In this document: in pieces, positions 48,281 through 60,300 of the stretch
Layout: every line of letters begins with the position of its first letter
Position numbering within the stretch: the first letter of the stretch is position 1
Assembly (NCBI GenBank): GCA_006384855.1
Contig: VCJN01002137.1
Coordinates: 1-64,000, forward strand
From: Tetraselmis striata
Taxonomy: Eukaryota > Chlorophyta > Chlorodendrophyceae > Chlorodendrales > Chlorodendraceae
Length of the DNA stretch: 64,000 bases
Reading direction: 5' to 3'
Program-made: the position numbers and the translations under genes
Notes under the pieces: model-generated
The model's input: only the letters and a program-made list of their open reading frames with translations
The model's database searches: none
Told to the model about the DNA's origin: nothing

Positions 48281-48759
48281 CTTGCCGCGGCTGTCATGTC
48301 GTGTGGGGCGGTTGAGCCAATGGTGCACCAGCCGGCGCTCGGGGTAGGTTTGATGTCGACGCGGCAGCGAGCGCCGCCACGGAGTGCTGGCCGCCCAACC
48401 TAGCCACAGATAAGACGCGCGCGGTCGCGCGCGAACCAATCAGGGGTTATGCAGACGTACTGTACTGGTACAGTTACTGGAAAAGTTTCTCGAATAAAAC
48501 AAGTCCCCTCCGCCCCCCCCCCCCCCCCCCCCGGCCCAGCAATTTTTCGGGAGATTGTTGGCTAAACTGGGACATGAATAATTAAATCGTATACCTGTAT
48601 CAGCCAGCAAATCCTCAATTAATATAATGATACCTGAAGCAACCCATATCAATACTACGAATTCTATTTTTTCCCGGGCGGTGATTTCCCGATCGCCTTT
48701 TGCATCGTCTTCGGGGGGGGCGGGGGGGGGGGGGGGGGGGGGGGTTTTAAAATCCCTGC

Positions 48760-49025
48760 CGGCGTAGCTGCAAATTCAATATTACTATCTGAATTACATC
48801 AGGGCTTTCACAAAAGCGCACTACAACAGAACTAACAGCAACTATGAAAGGCTGCCAGCAAAAGAGAGACATAAGCCTGAAACCAAGGTCGAGCAGGAGG
48901 ACAGGGAGCCAAGAACCAAGAAGGAGCCAAGGGAACCACGAAGTCACTTAGCTGCCAGGAACTAAAGGAACCCCCGCCCCGGGGTAGGCTATCAGGCGCG
49001 GCGAGGACGCTTGCAGCCGATATTC
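48760..49025 (+). repeat. Dispersed repeat family C, copy 1
   Basis: Matches 62510-62805 in the same orientation: tgaaaggctgccagcaaaag, taagcctgaaac, agggagccaagaaccaag, gagccaagggaac and gcgcttgcagccgat or close variants. Confidence 0.7.
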
Positions 49026-49140
49026 AATATTACTTATGACTTAATAGCAAGGATTTCAAAACGCAGGGATTCATGATTATAACACTCGTTTTGATATATT
49101 TTAAATCAACAACAGACGAATAATGAGACGATCGAGCACC

Positions 49141-49180
49141 TTCCGATATCGCCTTCTGCTGCTAGCTCATGTAATTATAT
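49141..49180 (+). repeat. Right copy of the identical 40-bp direct repeat
   Basis: Identical over 40 bases to 41901-41940. The two copies enclose 7.2 kb of AT-richer DNA containing the unknown gene fragments. Confidence 0.95.
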
Positions 49181-49754
49181 AGCACCTTCAACTGATGTAC
49201 ATCAGTATTATATGTTTTTGGTTTATACAGGGAGAGCGTCCAGAGGATGCACGCAAAGTACTGGGGGAGGAAAGAGCCTACATTCAAGCAGAACCCTCTT
49301 AGAATCGACATCAGTATCGTCGTTTTCCCCGCGGGAGTAAGTATTATTATGTATGGCGCGCCCACGCGCGCGCCGCACCTTCAGCGCTACGGGTATCAGT
49401 ACTGCGCCGCTGCGCGACCTCTTTCACCGCCGGCTCATTACTCGTCGACATCACGTCGCCGGCGGCGGCCGCCTTGGTACGCCACATCACGCCACCGCCG
49501 CACAGCCAGGCACACGCACTCCTGCTGGGCAACGGCCGGATCCAGTCTCGCTGCGAAACGGCAGCTGCAGGCTGACTTCGCAGATCACACCCGCGCTACC
49601 CTGATTCCGGACGGGGGCGTGCCTTAAACGGCGGCGGGAAAGCGAGCCCCAGTTCTAGCTAGGGGTGCCGCCAGAAGACTCGTATCGCGGGCAGTATTGC
49701 ACGTGCAACCACCGAACCCCACTCGCCTCAGCGGGGCACCCTTTCCCCAGCACG

Positions 49755-52450
49755 ATGGCGGCCACCTTCCTGCTGTACGAGTCTGCCTCCGGCTATGGCC
49801 TGCTAGAGATTGTGAGTGCGGATGAGATCGGCGGCAGCACGGAGGCGGTGCAGGAGTCCGTCAGGTAAGGGCGGGCGCCGCGGCAGGGGGGGCGGGATGG
49901 GGCTGCGCCCGGCGTCGCGGAGGCGGCCGACGGGCCCGTCGTCGGCCGCCGCCGGAACCGGGAGAGTATTTCGTGCCGATCGTGAATAATTCGCGATATA
50001 TCGTGCCAATTTAGCCAACTTTCGTTCGATCACCGGGCGACTCTGCATATATTTCGCTGAAACTCTCATCTTTTCGAGGAAACGTTCACAGGAAATGTCG
50101 GCCGCCACGCCGCCAAGCGCGACGGCCATCGTCGTGGCCCGATGCCACCCACCGCCGAGCGCACCCCAAACCGAACACTCTGCGGCGCTGAGGCAGAGCT
50201 GTGACGCCCACAGGGACCTGGAGCGATTCGGCAAGGCGGTCAAGCTGGCGGCGTTCAAGCCGTTCACGAGCGCGGCGGACGCGCTGGAGAACATCAACGC
50301 GGTGAGCGAGGCGTCGCTGAGCGACGGGCTGAGCGCCTTCCTCGAGCAGAACCTGCCCAAGGTCAAGGCCGGCAAGAAGCCCAAGTTCGTGCTGGGCGTG
50401 TATGAGCCCAAGCTGGGCAGCGCGATCCAGGAGTCGCTTGGCGTGCCGTGCGTCGCCAACGAACTGACGAGCGAGATGCTGCGCGGCGTGCGCCAGCACT
50501 TCGACCGCTTCGTGAAGGGCCTCGCCGACGGCGCGCTCAAAAAGGCGCAGCTCGGTCTCGCGCACTCCTACTCCCGCGCTAAGGTGAAGTTTAACGTCAA
50601 CAAGGTCGACAACATGATCATCCAGGTGAGACTTTTCCCGCGGCGTAAAAGGCTAAAGGGGACATGGCGTGCGAAGAGAGGAAGACGCAGAATGAACACA
50701 TATGGCTGCCCGTCGCTCGGGAGCAGTCTTGGCGAGAGGTTTGGTGATGGTGGGCAAATAAAGTATGGGTGGAGGGTCGACTCCAGAGGACGCACACTCG
50801 AGCCCGTGCATGGCTGCAGGGTTATTAATTGCACACAGACCGGGAGAGGGCTGGGAGAGGGCAATCTCAGGGCTGTCATACGGCAAAGGACAGTATCCTA
50901 CCACTCGTGGCATCAGCACAGTATACTGGGGCGCTGAGCTGGCCATGGCGGGGCTGGCTGCGCGCAGGCCATCGCGCTGCTGGACACGCTGGACAAGGAC
51001 ATCAACACCTTTGTGATGCGCGTGCGCGAGTGGTACTCGTGGCACTTCCCGGAGCTCGTCAAGATCATCAACGACAACTACCAGTGCGTGCCCCCCTAAC
51101 CGCCGCATCATTGCCCCGCAGTGAGGGTGTGCAGCTCTCCCTGCCGGCTGCTGCCACCTTGGTTGCCACTAACCGGCGTCCCTTTTTTCGTGCAGGTACG
51201 CGCGCCTGGTGCTGGTGATCAAGGACAAGTCGGCGCTGACGGAAGAGAGCCTGGAGGCGATGACGGAGGTGACGGGCGACGAGGAGAAGAGCAAAGAGGT
51301 GCTGGAGGCAGCCAAGGCGAGCATGGGGCAGGACATCAGCCCCATCGACCTCATCAACATCAGCTCCTTCGCCTCGCGCGTGATCAGCCTGGCAGAGTAC
51401 CGCCAGAGGCTGCACGGCTACCTGAGCGACAAGATGGGCGTGGTCGCGCCCAACCTGGCGGCGCTCATCGGTGACACCGTCGGCGCGCGCCTCATCAGCC
51501 ACGCCGGCAGCCTGACCAACCTGGCCAAGTACCCGGCCTCCACGGTGCAGATCCTGGGCGCGGAGAAGGCGCTCTTCCGCGCGCTCAAGACCAAGGGCAA
51601 CACGCCCAAGTACGGCCTCATCTTCCACTCCTCCTTCATCGGCCGCGCCAAGCAGCGCAACAAGGGCCGCATCTCGCGCTACCTCGCCAACAAGTGCTCC
51701 ATCGCCAGCCGCATCGACTGCTTCATGGAGGAGGCCACCTCGGCGTTCGGCGAGAAGCTCAAGGAGCAGGTGCGGCGCAGCCGCCGTGTCCGGCCACGTG
51801 CACACGTTTGCCTGCCTCACCCCACCTTTTCTATACACATCTCCAGTGCCGCTGTTTTGTAGTCCGTGCTGGTGCCTTTCTGTCCCGGGTGAGCGGCCTG
51901 ATGCCATGCTGCTCCTGCTGCGCAGGTGGAGGAGAGGTTACGCTTTTACGACGAGGGCATTGCGCCCAAGAAGAACCTGACGGCCATGCAGGAGGTCATT
52001 GCGGGGATGCCCAAGTCGGACGACATGGATGAGGACGAGGTGCGGCGCCGGGGCCTGTTGCTATCCGGTGTTATCATCACCCCAATCGCAGCGGCTGCGT
52101 GTTTGTCACCTCTTGAATCAGGTCTGCGTAAGGCCATCCATTTTTCACGGCGTGTGTGTATTGATGGGCACATCCCGGTGCTGATGTGTACGGTGTGAAT
52201 GCGGTCAAGTGTGGGGAAGACGCCGTTCTGCCTGCAACTGTGTGTGGCACTGACCCGCCCGCTGCACTGCCAGGTGAAGGTGGACAAGAAGGCAAAGAAG
52301 GAGAAGAAGGCGAAGAAGGACAAGAAGGAGAAGGTTGCGGAGGAGGGTGACGAGGAGAAGAAGGTCAAAAAGAAGAAGAAGAAGGTGGAGGCCGAGGAGC
52401 CGGAGGCGGAGGAGGCGCCCAAGAAGAAGAAGAAGAAGAAGGACAAGTAG
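49755..52450 (+). CDS. NOP56: Nucleolar protein 56, core of box C/D snoRNPs
   Basis: Six exons in phase: 49755-49864, 50214-50625, 50968-51083, 51196-51769, 51926-52039 and 52274-52450, giving 500 residues. NOP56 pairs with NOP58, fibrillarin and the 15.5K protein to guide 2'-O-methylation of rRNA in the nucleolus. The N-terminus [15 protein letters not shown] and [20 protein letters not shown] is diagnostic of NOP56 rather than NOP58. A NOSIC/coiled-coil region follows ([32 protein letters not shown]), then the Nop domain with [10 protein letters not shown] at 334-343 and [11 protein letters not shown]. The tail is a Lys/Glu-rich KKE/D stretch from about 443, normal for the family. The ATG at 49755 follows an in-frame-independent 5' UTR and gives the expected start. 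Its introns lack the long C-runs seen in other genes here. Confidence 0.97.
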
Positions 52451-52539
52451 GCGGCGCCCCCCCATCCCCGCACCGACACCTTTCGCGATATCTCTTTGGT
52501 TACACGCAGGCGCGAGCAACCGGCGATGCTTTGGTACCA

Positions 52540-52544
52540 TGTAA
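52540..52544 (+). terminator. TGTAA polyadenylation signal candidate, NOP56
   Basis: TGTAA about 90 bp after the NOP56 stop codon. Confidence 0.55.
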
Positions 52545-52855
52545 CATCAGATAGCTTCTACCATCCCTTACTTGCTGCCCCCTGCCTGCGGGGCTAAAGG
52601 GGGTCCAACTCCCCAACTAAACCGCACAGAGGACTCGCGCAATCTACTGCGGGTGCCGGCGCCGCCCCTGCGGCACACCCTAAAATTTACCTCGTGCAAG
52701 CTGCACAAACATGCGCTACAAGCCGGCTGTATATTCGTCTGTGTTCGATTTCTCACGGGAATGGGGGCCCTGGCACGGCACAGGCGCGCAGGCCGGGGTA
52801 CTGCGTGGTTAAACGAGGCAATGGATACAGCAAGGGTGGGCGCAGCCACCAGACG

Positions 52856-53335
52856 TTTCCAGGTCTTCCAGCCACTAGGGTGCCAGCAAACGCAGCGTAC
52901 GGAATCAGCATGTAGGCGTACTTTTAATCCTTACAGACCCCAGGGTCTGAAATCAATGCAAACTGCCTTGACGCACACCAGCCGGGGAACCTGAGAATTG
53001 AGAGGTGGCCGATACCATGATTTTTTAACCTGAGGTGCCATTACCTCTAATTCCACACATTGGCATGACAAATTTCTGTTTTTACAACATACACTATACT
53101 ATCCGGATGTATCACGGACGTGGATTTGACCAGTGCGCCTATCGGCCCAGTAGGTATGCTGTTAAGGCTGCGGGCCCAGACATAGTGGTGGCCAAGCACC
53201 TGCGCCGTAACTATCACGTGGCCTGGGGCACGGCAGAGGCCACGGCGCAGGGAGGCCATCCTGATGTACGCGGCATGAGGTAGGGTAGGTTCTTATCTGC
53301 CGAGTGAGAACATAAAGCGTCAACACCCGTTGTTT
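52856..53335 (+). repeat. ~480-bp repeat unit 1 with a small ORF
   Basis: This matches 53757-54280 in the same orientation over its full length, from ttccagccactagg to gagaacataaagcgtcaaca. The shared frame (53035-53283, 82 codons here) includes NIHYTIRMYHGRGFD, CAYRPSRYAVKAA and DIVVAKHLRRNYHVA. In this copy a TAA interrupts the frame upstream of 53035. Whether the ORF is expressed is unknown. Confidence 0.75.
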
Positions 53336-53756
53336 CCTTGCCGTGGAGCACTGCCCCCCAACCTTCTTCTCCCGGCCAAGCACAGGACCCCCATCGCTGA
53401 TGCCCTATGGGTGCTGGCAATTATAAGAGCGCTGTACATAAGAACTTGCCCCACGTGTCGGAGGTCAGATGTCGACAACATTGAAGCGCGACACGAAAGA
53501 GTGTTCTTATGGGTTGCACACAAGCCCGATCGGAGCGTATATTACGGGTGATCTGGCATACGACGACCATTTGGGGGCGGGGGGACAGTCCAGGGGGCGC
53601 ACCCGGTGACCAGCGCGGCGCACCGCGGGTCATGGCTGGTGTAGTAAGGCCGGACGTCGCCCGCGCATGGCAGCGGCGACGCGAGCGTGCTGATGGCGGC
53701 CACGGCGGCGGAGGTCTCAGAGGGCGAAGGCGCTAGCACCAGCGCCAGCTCCCACA

Positions 53757-54280
53757 GCGTTTTCAGGTCTTCCAGCCACTAGGGGTGCCAGCAAACGCAG
53801 CGTGCGGAATCGGCATATAGGCGTAGCTTTCATGCTTTCGGACTCACAGATCCGAAATCAATACTAACTGCCTCTATGCACACCGGGAAGGCTAAAAATG
53901 AAGAGGTGGCCGATGGCATATTTTTTGAACCTGAGGTGTCAATACCTCTAATTCCACACGTCAGCATAATAAATTTCTATTTTCCCAACATACACTATAC
54001 AGCGCGGATGTATCACGGACATGAATTTGACCTGTGCGCCTATCGGCCCAGTAGGTATGCTGTTAAGGCTGCGGACCCAGACATAGTGGTGGCCAAGCAC
54101 CTGCGCCGCAAAGGTTTCACTGCCGACAGTGCTATCCCGGGGGCAGGGAAAAAAAACCTGCGCCGCAACTATCATGTGGCCAGGGGCACGGCACAGGGAG
54201 GACACCCTGATTTACGCAGCACGAGGTAGGGTAGGTTCTTATTCGCTGAGTGAGAACATAAAGCGTCAACACCCGTTCAT
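53757..54280 (+). repeat. ~520-bp repeat unit 2 with a longer ORF
   Basis: Second copy of the 52856-53335 unit. Its frame is open from 53876 to 54229 (117 codons). Relative to unit 1 it has a 57-bp insertion (KGFTADSAIPGAGKKNLRR, 19 codons, with ctgcgccgc duplicated at the edges) and lacks 9 bp (three codons). Both changes keep frame, and the stop position is shared. It may be a small coding gene of a repeat family; no protein family is recognised. Confidence 0.7.
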
Positions 54281-54505
54281 CCTGAAGATGGGCGAGATGG
54301 TCTCGGTGGCATCCACGACCCCCCCCCCCCCCCCCAGGCGCCCGGGTAGTGGGGAGAGAGGCGGGGATCAACCAAATAATTGCTCAGCGTGTTGCGCAAG
54401 CATGAAGCGCAACTGCTCGAGAAATGCCGACGTCTCAGTCTTATCATGAAAATCAAGGGGGAGAGGGGGCGCATTGCCGGTGGTTCCGTGCAGCCACACG
54501 GTGCG

Positions 54506-54510
54506 TTACA
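54506..54510 (-). terminator. TGTAA polyadenylation signal candidate, RLF-like gene
   Basis: TTACA on the plus strand, 17 bp past the stop codon of the RLF-like gene. The spacing is short but possible. Confidence 0.35.
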
Positions 54511-54526
54511 CGCGGTGTATAGGAGC

Positions 54527-56052
54527 CTACTCGACCAGGCCAATGAGGCAGTTTTTCAATAGAAAGTCCGAGTTCACCCATCGGTGGTAGCGGTCGAAGA
54601 GCGCGGTGCAGTCCTTCCCTGCGGTGGCCATGAGGATCTTCTGCCCGCCCGGGTGGAACGGTAGGTATGGCGTCAGGTTGTACACCTGCATCGCATGTCG
54701 CACCCAAGGAAGGGAGGGGGGGGGGGGGGGGGGGGAGGGCCCGGCATCCCGAGTGACTGCCTCGTTGCTGGGACAGACGTGAGGTGACCTGGGCGGGTGC
54801 ACAGGTGGAGGGGCATACAGGAAGAGGGAAGGGGGGGGGGGGGGGGGGGCACCTTGCCGCGCAGGATGACCCAGGCGTCCTCGGGCGTCTTGTGCTCCGC
54901 GACCTCCGCCTTGCTGATCCCTCGCCGGCGCGGCCCCCCGTTGAGCCCTGCGGCAGTCACAGACATCAATGACAGAGGCAGGGAAGGAAGGGTGGGGGGG
55001 GATCAGGGCTTGGGAGCAGAGGACGAGGGGCGCACATCGGAAGGGAGCCAGCATGCAGGAGAGAGCACCTGACATGTCCTTCTTGGACTGCAGGAACTCG
55101 AGCTGCGTCATGCCGTGCTCCGCCAGCGGGACCTGCACACACAAGGAGAGAGCGGGAGGGGCATGTGCCGCTCAGCGCCCGTGCGGCGACATGCCATCGG
55201 CAAAGCGCGCGGGGAGGCGATCGCCCGCTGCTCGAGCCGCTGCCCACCTTCTGCCGCCGGTAGCCTGCGCTGGGCGGCCTCGCCTGGGCATGGCCGAATG
55301 CAGCCGTCAGCACCCCGCTCGCTGGCATCGACCGCTCGCACTGGCAGTCGAGTGGCCGCCATCAAATGCAGGTGCCAGTTCCTGGATTCATATTGTTCCC
55401 CACCCAATTCCTCACTCTCTGGCCATTCATTATTCGCCTACCTGCTGAATTCAGCACAGGCGGCGGAGGCGGCATGCTCCTAGACGCAGTCTGGAAGTGA
55501 AACGAAGGGGCCAAAGAAAATGAGTCTTGCGACTGTTGGCAGCGCCTGTGGACAGACAACAGCTTTGCCGAAAAGGGCAGTGCGCAGCAACGCCGGTGCA
55601 GTGGGGCGCGCAATTGCGCGGCGCCTCACCTCTCCGGAGCGGTCCACCACCGTCGCGTTGGCGGTCAGCGGCACCTGCCGCGAGGGGGTGGCAACTAGGT
55701 CAGCAAGCACATCTAGCTGCACGAATTTAAGAAAAATAAACGTCAGTCCTGCCCCTGGGGCGAAAAAGAAAGAATACAGACATGCCGAGTGAGGACCCTG
55801 CCAGACAATTGCCCCAACCTCGACCGGCGGCGGCGGTATCGCCCCAACTCCCCTGCTGCGCCCATACGTGTCACCCACCTTCGGCTTCGGCTGCGGTAGA
55901 AAGGAGAACTCGCCGGCATCGGCATCGTTGGCGTCGCCCCCCGCCGGTGCGCCGCTGCTGCTGGCGCCACCCGCCTGCCGCTGCTGCTCCGTCGCGGTGG
56001 GCCCGGAGGGCCCTGCTGCGCTACCCGCCGCCTCGCGCGCGCCGTCGACCAT
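54527..56052 (-). CDS. RLF: Cytochrome b5-domain protein, RLF-like
   Basis: Five exons in phase: 56052-55879, 55674-55630, 55132-55069, 54947-54853 and 54685-54527, giving 178 residues. The C-terminal ~80 residues are a cytochrome b5 domain: RGISKAEVAEHKTPEDAWVI, then YNLTPYLPFHPGG with the first heme His, and FDRYHRWVN with the second. The order and the ending FLLKNCLIGLVE match Arabidopsis RLF (reduced lateral root formation), a soluble b5-like protein, better than classical b5, since there is no C-terminal membrane anchor. Residues 1-58 are Ala/Gly/Ser-rich and disordered. The ATG at 56052 was chosen as the first in frame. The electron partner is unknown. Sense-strand C-runs follow the donor of exon 4. 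Confidence 0.8.
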
Positions 56053-57311
56053 TACGGCCTGACTGGAAGCACCCTTGTCCACGCGACGCTATCGGCAAGC
56101 GTGCCTGGCAGTGTGTGCCACCCGCCCGACTACCCGTGCGGGGCTCTGCTGGTATGCCGTTGTGGAGCTTAGCTTCCCCTGCTGCTGCTCCTCTCCATCT
56201 ACCCTCGCCAGGAGCGGATATGACGGGGACGCTGCCTGTATGGGATACTCGTCGCGTAGCAGTAGCAGCTCACGTGCATTCTCCGGACGATCTCCCTGTA
56301 ACCAAAAAGTTCACAAGTAGCAGCTCACGCCAGCGCGAGCAGTGCTCCGCGGCCGCGTGGCATCACGCGCAGTGACATGGGGGGGTTAGGTTTATTGAAG
56401 CCCTATCTGTACACACACCTGGTAATGACGCGACCATCAGGGGATGAGGGGGCGCGGTGTACAAGTAAAGTAAAGTTCGCCCCGGGACATTCTGAATTGT
56501 TTCTTTGTGGGCCGCGCGTCGGCCGCCCGCGGTCGGACGCGGCGCAATGGTTTCGGAGCAAGAACGACCGAGCGCGAGCAGTTGCAGTGTTTTTCCCTTT
56601 AGCATCGCCCCGACCAGGCGGCCTAGGATAACAGGACCGCTGCTGACGGATTGTCCATTGCAGCCGCACCTCTGGGGATCTGTATGCTATAGCAGATCGA
56701 ATCAGGGAACGTGGTGCCCTATGTCAACGACGACTGCTTGGAACCCTGCCCTCACGCAACTGACCCATGCATTGCGTTGCGTGCTGGCCTCGGCTGTTAT
56801 CCCTGAGACAAGCTGGTAGTGATTAAGGGCCAAGCATAGGTGGCAGCAGCGCTGTGATTTCGACAGGCATGCAAAACCGCCGCAATCGTTGTTGACGAGG
56901 GGCACCTGGCAGCAGAACCGCATAGGGTCGCCACCATGTGGTGGTCAATTCACCGTACAGCGCTCCCCCCCCAAAGGCTTCACCGCCCCTAGCACCATAT
57001 ACTAGCCACCCCCACATCTGAGAACTATGACGGGACGGCGCGCAACGCTACAGTGATTGCTTTTTCTGATGACAGTAGCAACACCATCACTGTGATCCAG
57101 TCGGGGAGATCCACAGGTGCGGAGGCTGAAAGCTTGCATTATTGGATGGATTTTTTCGCGCCAGGGACACGACTGGCACCAGTGAAAGTTGTGCAGCGTC
57201 TCCACAGCAGCCTTTCAACGACCGGAGTATTGGAGTGGTGCCTGGCAACATGCTGGCCGCCATGTTGCCAGGCTGGCTTAAAGGGGCGACTAGGCGTATG
57301 TGTGCCCCCCT
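56053..57311. other. Intergenic between NDC1 and the RLF-like gene
   Basis: Both flanking genes are on the minus strand, so this holds the NDC1 3' end and the RLF-like promoter. No exon or known element was found; reading frames are short. Confidence 0.55.
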
Positions 57312-60300
57312 TCACTTGCGCCCCTGCGAATTCTGCAACGCGCCCAGCAGGGAGGTGATGCCCGCGGTGCCCACCATGTCCGCCGCGTCGCGCGCCGCCT
57401 GCGCCGCCCAGCTGATGCCTACACGCGCTCGGTGATCGTCCGTGGGCTGGCGGTACCAGTACGCCGCCCGCCGCACCAGCCCGCCCAGAGGCCCGTCCAG
57501 CGTCACGCCGGAGTTGCCCACCTGCCCCGCCACGTGGTGGGCAAGGGAGAGTAAAAACCCCCGCCTGAACATCATCTGTGCGGAGTGCATCGTCACATCA
57601 TAGGGAGATGAGGCAGGCTGGCGAGGTCAAGATGCGGGGGGAGGGGGGGGGGGGGGGGGGGGGCTTGCCTGCACGCCCATCCTGCCGAGCAGCTCGCCGA
57701 ACTGGCTGTTGGCCACGCTGCTGCTCACTGGCGGCGGCAGCCCAAAAGGCAGCGCCACGGAGCCCGCCGTCTTGCCGAGGCTCATCATGTTGCCGAGGTG
57801 CTGGTAGCGGAAGGGCAGCAGCGGGCGGCCGTTGATGGAGGCCCACAGGTTCCACGCCACGTAGTCCGCCTGCTGAAACGCCACCTGCGCCGTCGCGGGC
57901 AGGTGCTCGCCGCCGTCCGCCGCCATCTCGCTCACGTCGCCCAGCGCAAACACGCGCGAGTTCCCCACCACGCGCAGCGTGGGCTCCGTCTCGGTGGCGC
58001 CGCGCGAGTTGCGCGGGAACGGCAGCCTGTGCCGGCCGAAAGAGCGCAAATCAGGGAAGAGGGGGGGGGGGGGGGGGGGAGGGCGATCAGCGCACCGCTG
58101 GGGGTGTGCAGCCCACCAGGTGACCGATGCATCAATAAGCACCCGTGATGAGAGCCCAACGTTGGGCTTGCATGCAACCGACAGGAACACTTGCCATGAT
58201 TCCGCCATGGTTTTGACTGCCCCCGACCTCTAGCAGGCAGGGCGGGGCTATCTTTCCCTTGGCCGTGCTAACAACGCCCCACCGGCGCCCTCGCGTACTC
58301 ATTACACGCGGAGACAGAGACAGGGACAGATGCAGCAGGACAAGTCAGTGCTAAGTGTACGGTGTAGAGCTTCCAGGATACCACATGCACGAGGGAATCG
58401 CATAATTTCATTGAGAAGTGCTTAAGTACTGAGGCATTACATGCACGCATGCCGGTATCTGCAGATACCAACCATGTCATTGCAGCTTGTTTGTGTAATT
58501 TTGGCCTTTGTTCCGCACTGCTGCAACTGGGGAAGCTCAGGGAGGCGAGCCTGCAGCACACCCACTTACAGCAGGGATGGGTACTTCGGGGCTAGTGAGG
58601 GAAGAAGGGAGAGGGAGGGGGCATGATGGTGGAAGTAAGGGGGGGAGGGGGGGGGGGGGGGGGGGGGCCTGCGGCGCACCCAAAGGATGGCTTTGGCCGG
58701 AAGGTGTCGCTGTCGTCGGCGGTGAGGGGCACGGCGCCCGCGGTCCACAGCACCAGGTCTGCCTCCATCACGATCTCCTTGTTGGACTCCGCCTGTCCCG
58801 TCCCGCACACCCCCGCATCCACGTCAGCGCCGCGCCCTCGTCACCAACAAGTCAGCCGTGCGGCACACGGTTTGGTGTGTAGGCTATTGGGGCTCAACGG
58901 TTTTGGATTGCATATAAACAATTCTTCATAAATGCTTTTTTTGTACATTTGCCATACGTCTCAAGGATTACATAATTTGTTAGATGTTGTAATAAAAAAT
59001 TGGAAATCCCTCAAAATATATTTACTGGGAATATAAGTAAGGGTTTTGAATTCAGTGTTTAAGGGTTTGAAGGGAGTCAGAGTTCTCATGGGGCTTATGA
59101 TATATTCATTCATATTTATTTGGAGTGCTGTAGGGTGAAGTGGTGAGCATTTAAATCTGTAAATCCTATATGTGGATCAAACAAAGGGGGGAAAGGACGA
59201 TGGAGGCGAAGATGGGGGGGAAGGAAGGTGGGGGAGTGTAAGGGCACCTTGTTGAGCTTAATCCGGCGGCGGGTGAGGGGGCGGCCGGGCTCAGTGTCGG
59301 CTTGCTGCAGGCTTGCGACGGAGGTGCCCACCATGACGGTGACGCCCAGCTGGGACAGCTTGCGGTGCGCCGAGGCGCGCTGCCCCGCGTCCGCGCCCGG
59401 CATGATGTCGGGGCCGGGCGTGACGAGGCGCACGTTGCCGGCCGCGACGCCGAGGCGCTCCGCGACCGCGACGGCGAGCTCCACGCCCGCGTAGCCGGCG
59501 CCCACGATGGCCACGGTGGCGTTGCTGCCGCGCTCCAGCACCTCCAGGTGGCTGCGCACCTGCGGGCACACAAGCGGCATCCGAAACATGTCATATCCAT
59601 TGGGTACTTCGAAGCGTTATGGCATTGATCACATTAGTATACAATTGCACTGATTGCTAATATAAAACGTGTACCTAACGGGAAAAGGGGAAGGAAGAGG
59701 AAGGGGGGGTGCCCACCTTCATGGCGTCGTCAAAGGTGACAAAGGGGATGGCAAACTCCTTGGCACCCGGCACCTTGCGCGGCGTGGCGTCCGAGCCGAT
59801 GGCCAGCACGAGCCAGTCGTACTCGATGGGCTGGCCGTCCTTGAGCAACACACGCCCCGCGGGGGCGCCCTGCCCGCCCGCCGGCTCCACCGCCGCCACC
59901 TGCCCCTGCACGAAGCGCGCCCCGTACGGCGCCAGCAGCTTGTCGAAGCGCGGCGCCACCTCCCACGGCTGCGCCGCATCGCTCAGCAGCTCGTACAACA
60001 TCGGCTTGAACACAAAGCGGTCGTTCTGGTCGATGACGGTCACCTGCCGGCCCGCCCCGGAGCCGTGTCAGCCGCGTGAGACGCCAGCGCGACACTCCCC
60101 GCCCAGGCGCAACCCACATTCCACGTATCAGGAAGGCGTGCGCACCTGCGGCTTGGTGCCCTCCGGCCACATGAGCGAGTTGAGGCGCACCGCGGTGTAG
60201 AGCCCGCCAAAGCCGCCGCCGAGGACGCACACGCGCGGGGGGTCCCGCGGGCGAGTGGCTACCCGGGGAGCACACACGGACGCAGGTCAGCCAGGCGCCC

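Larger units (their letters stand above)
48281..49754. other. Upstream of NOP56; G-runs, a dispersed repeat and AT-rich DNA
   Basis: A C-run lies at about 48515-48532 and a G-run at 48713-48744. 48760-49025 is a dispersed repeat found again at 62510-62805. The NOP56 promoter must lie in the GC-rich part after about 49350; no core element was recognised. Confidence 0.5.

Noticed and set aside
50626..52273. Intron-encoded box C/D snoRNA in NOP56 introns
   Set aside because: NOP56 introns host snoRNAs in some eukaryotes, and TGATG/CTGA-like words occur here, but spacing, terminal stems and guide context are not convincing by eye.
52274..52450. Lys-rich low-complexity tail as an error or separate gene
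   Set aside because: A charged Lys/Glu tail is normal for NOP56, and the exon joins in phase, so it belongs to that gene.
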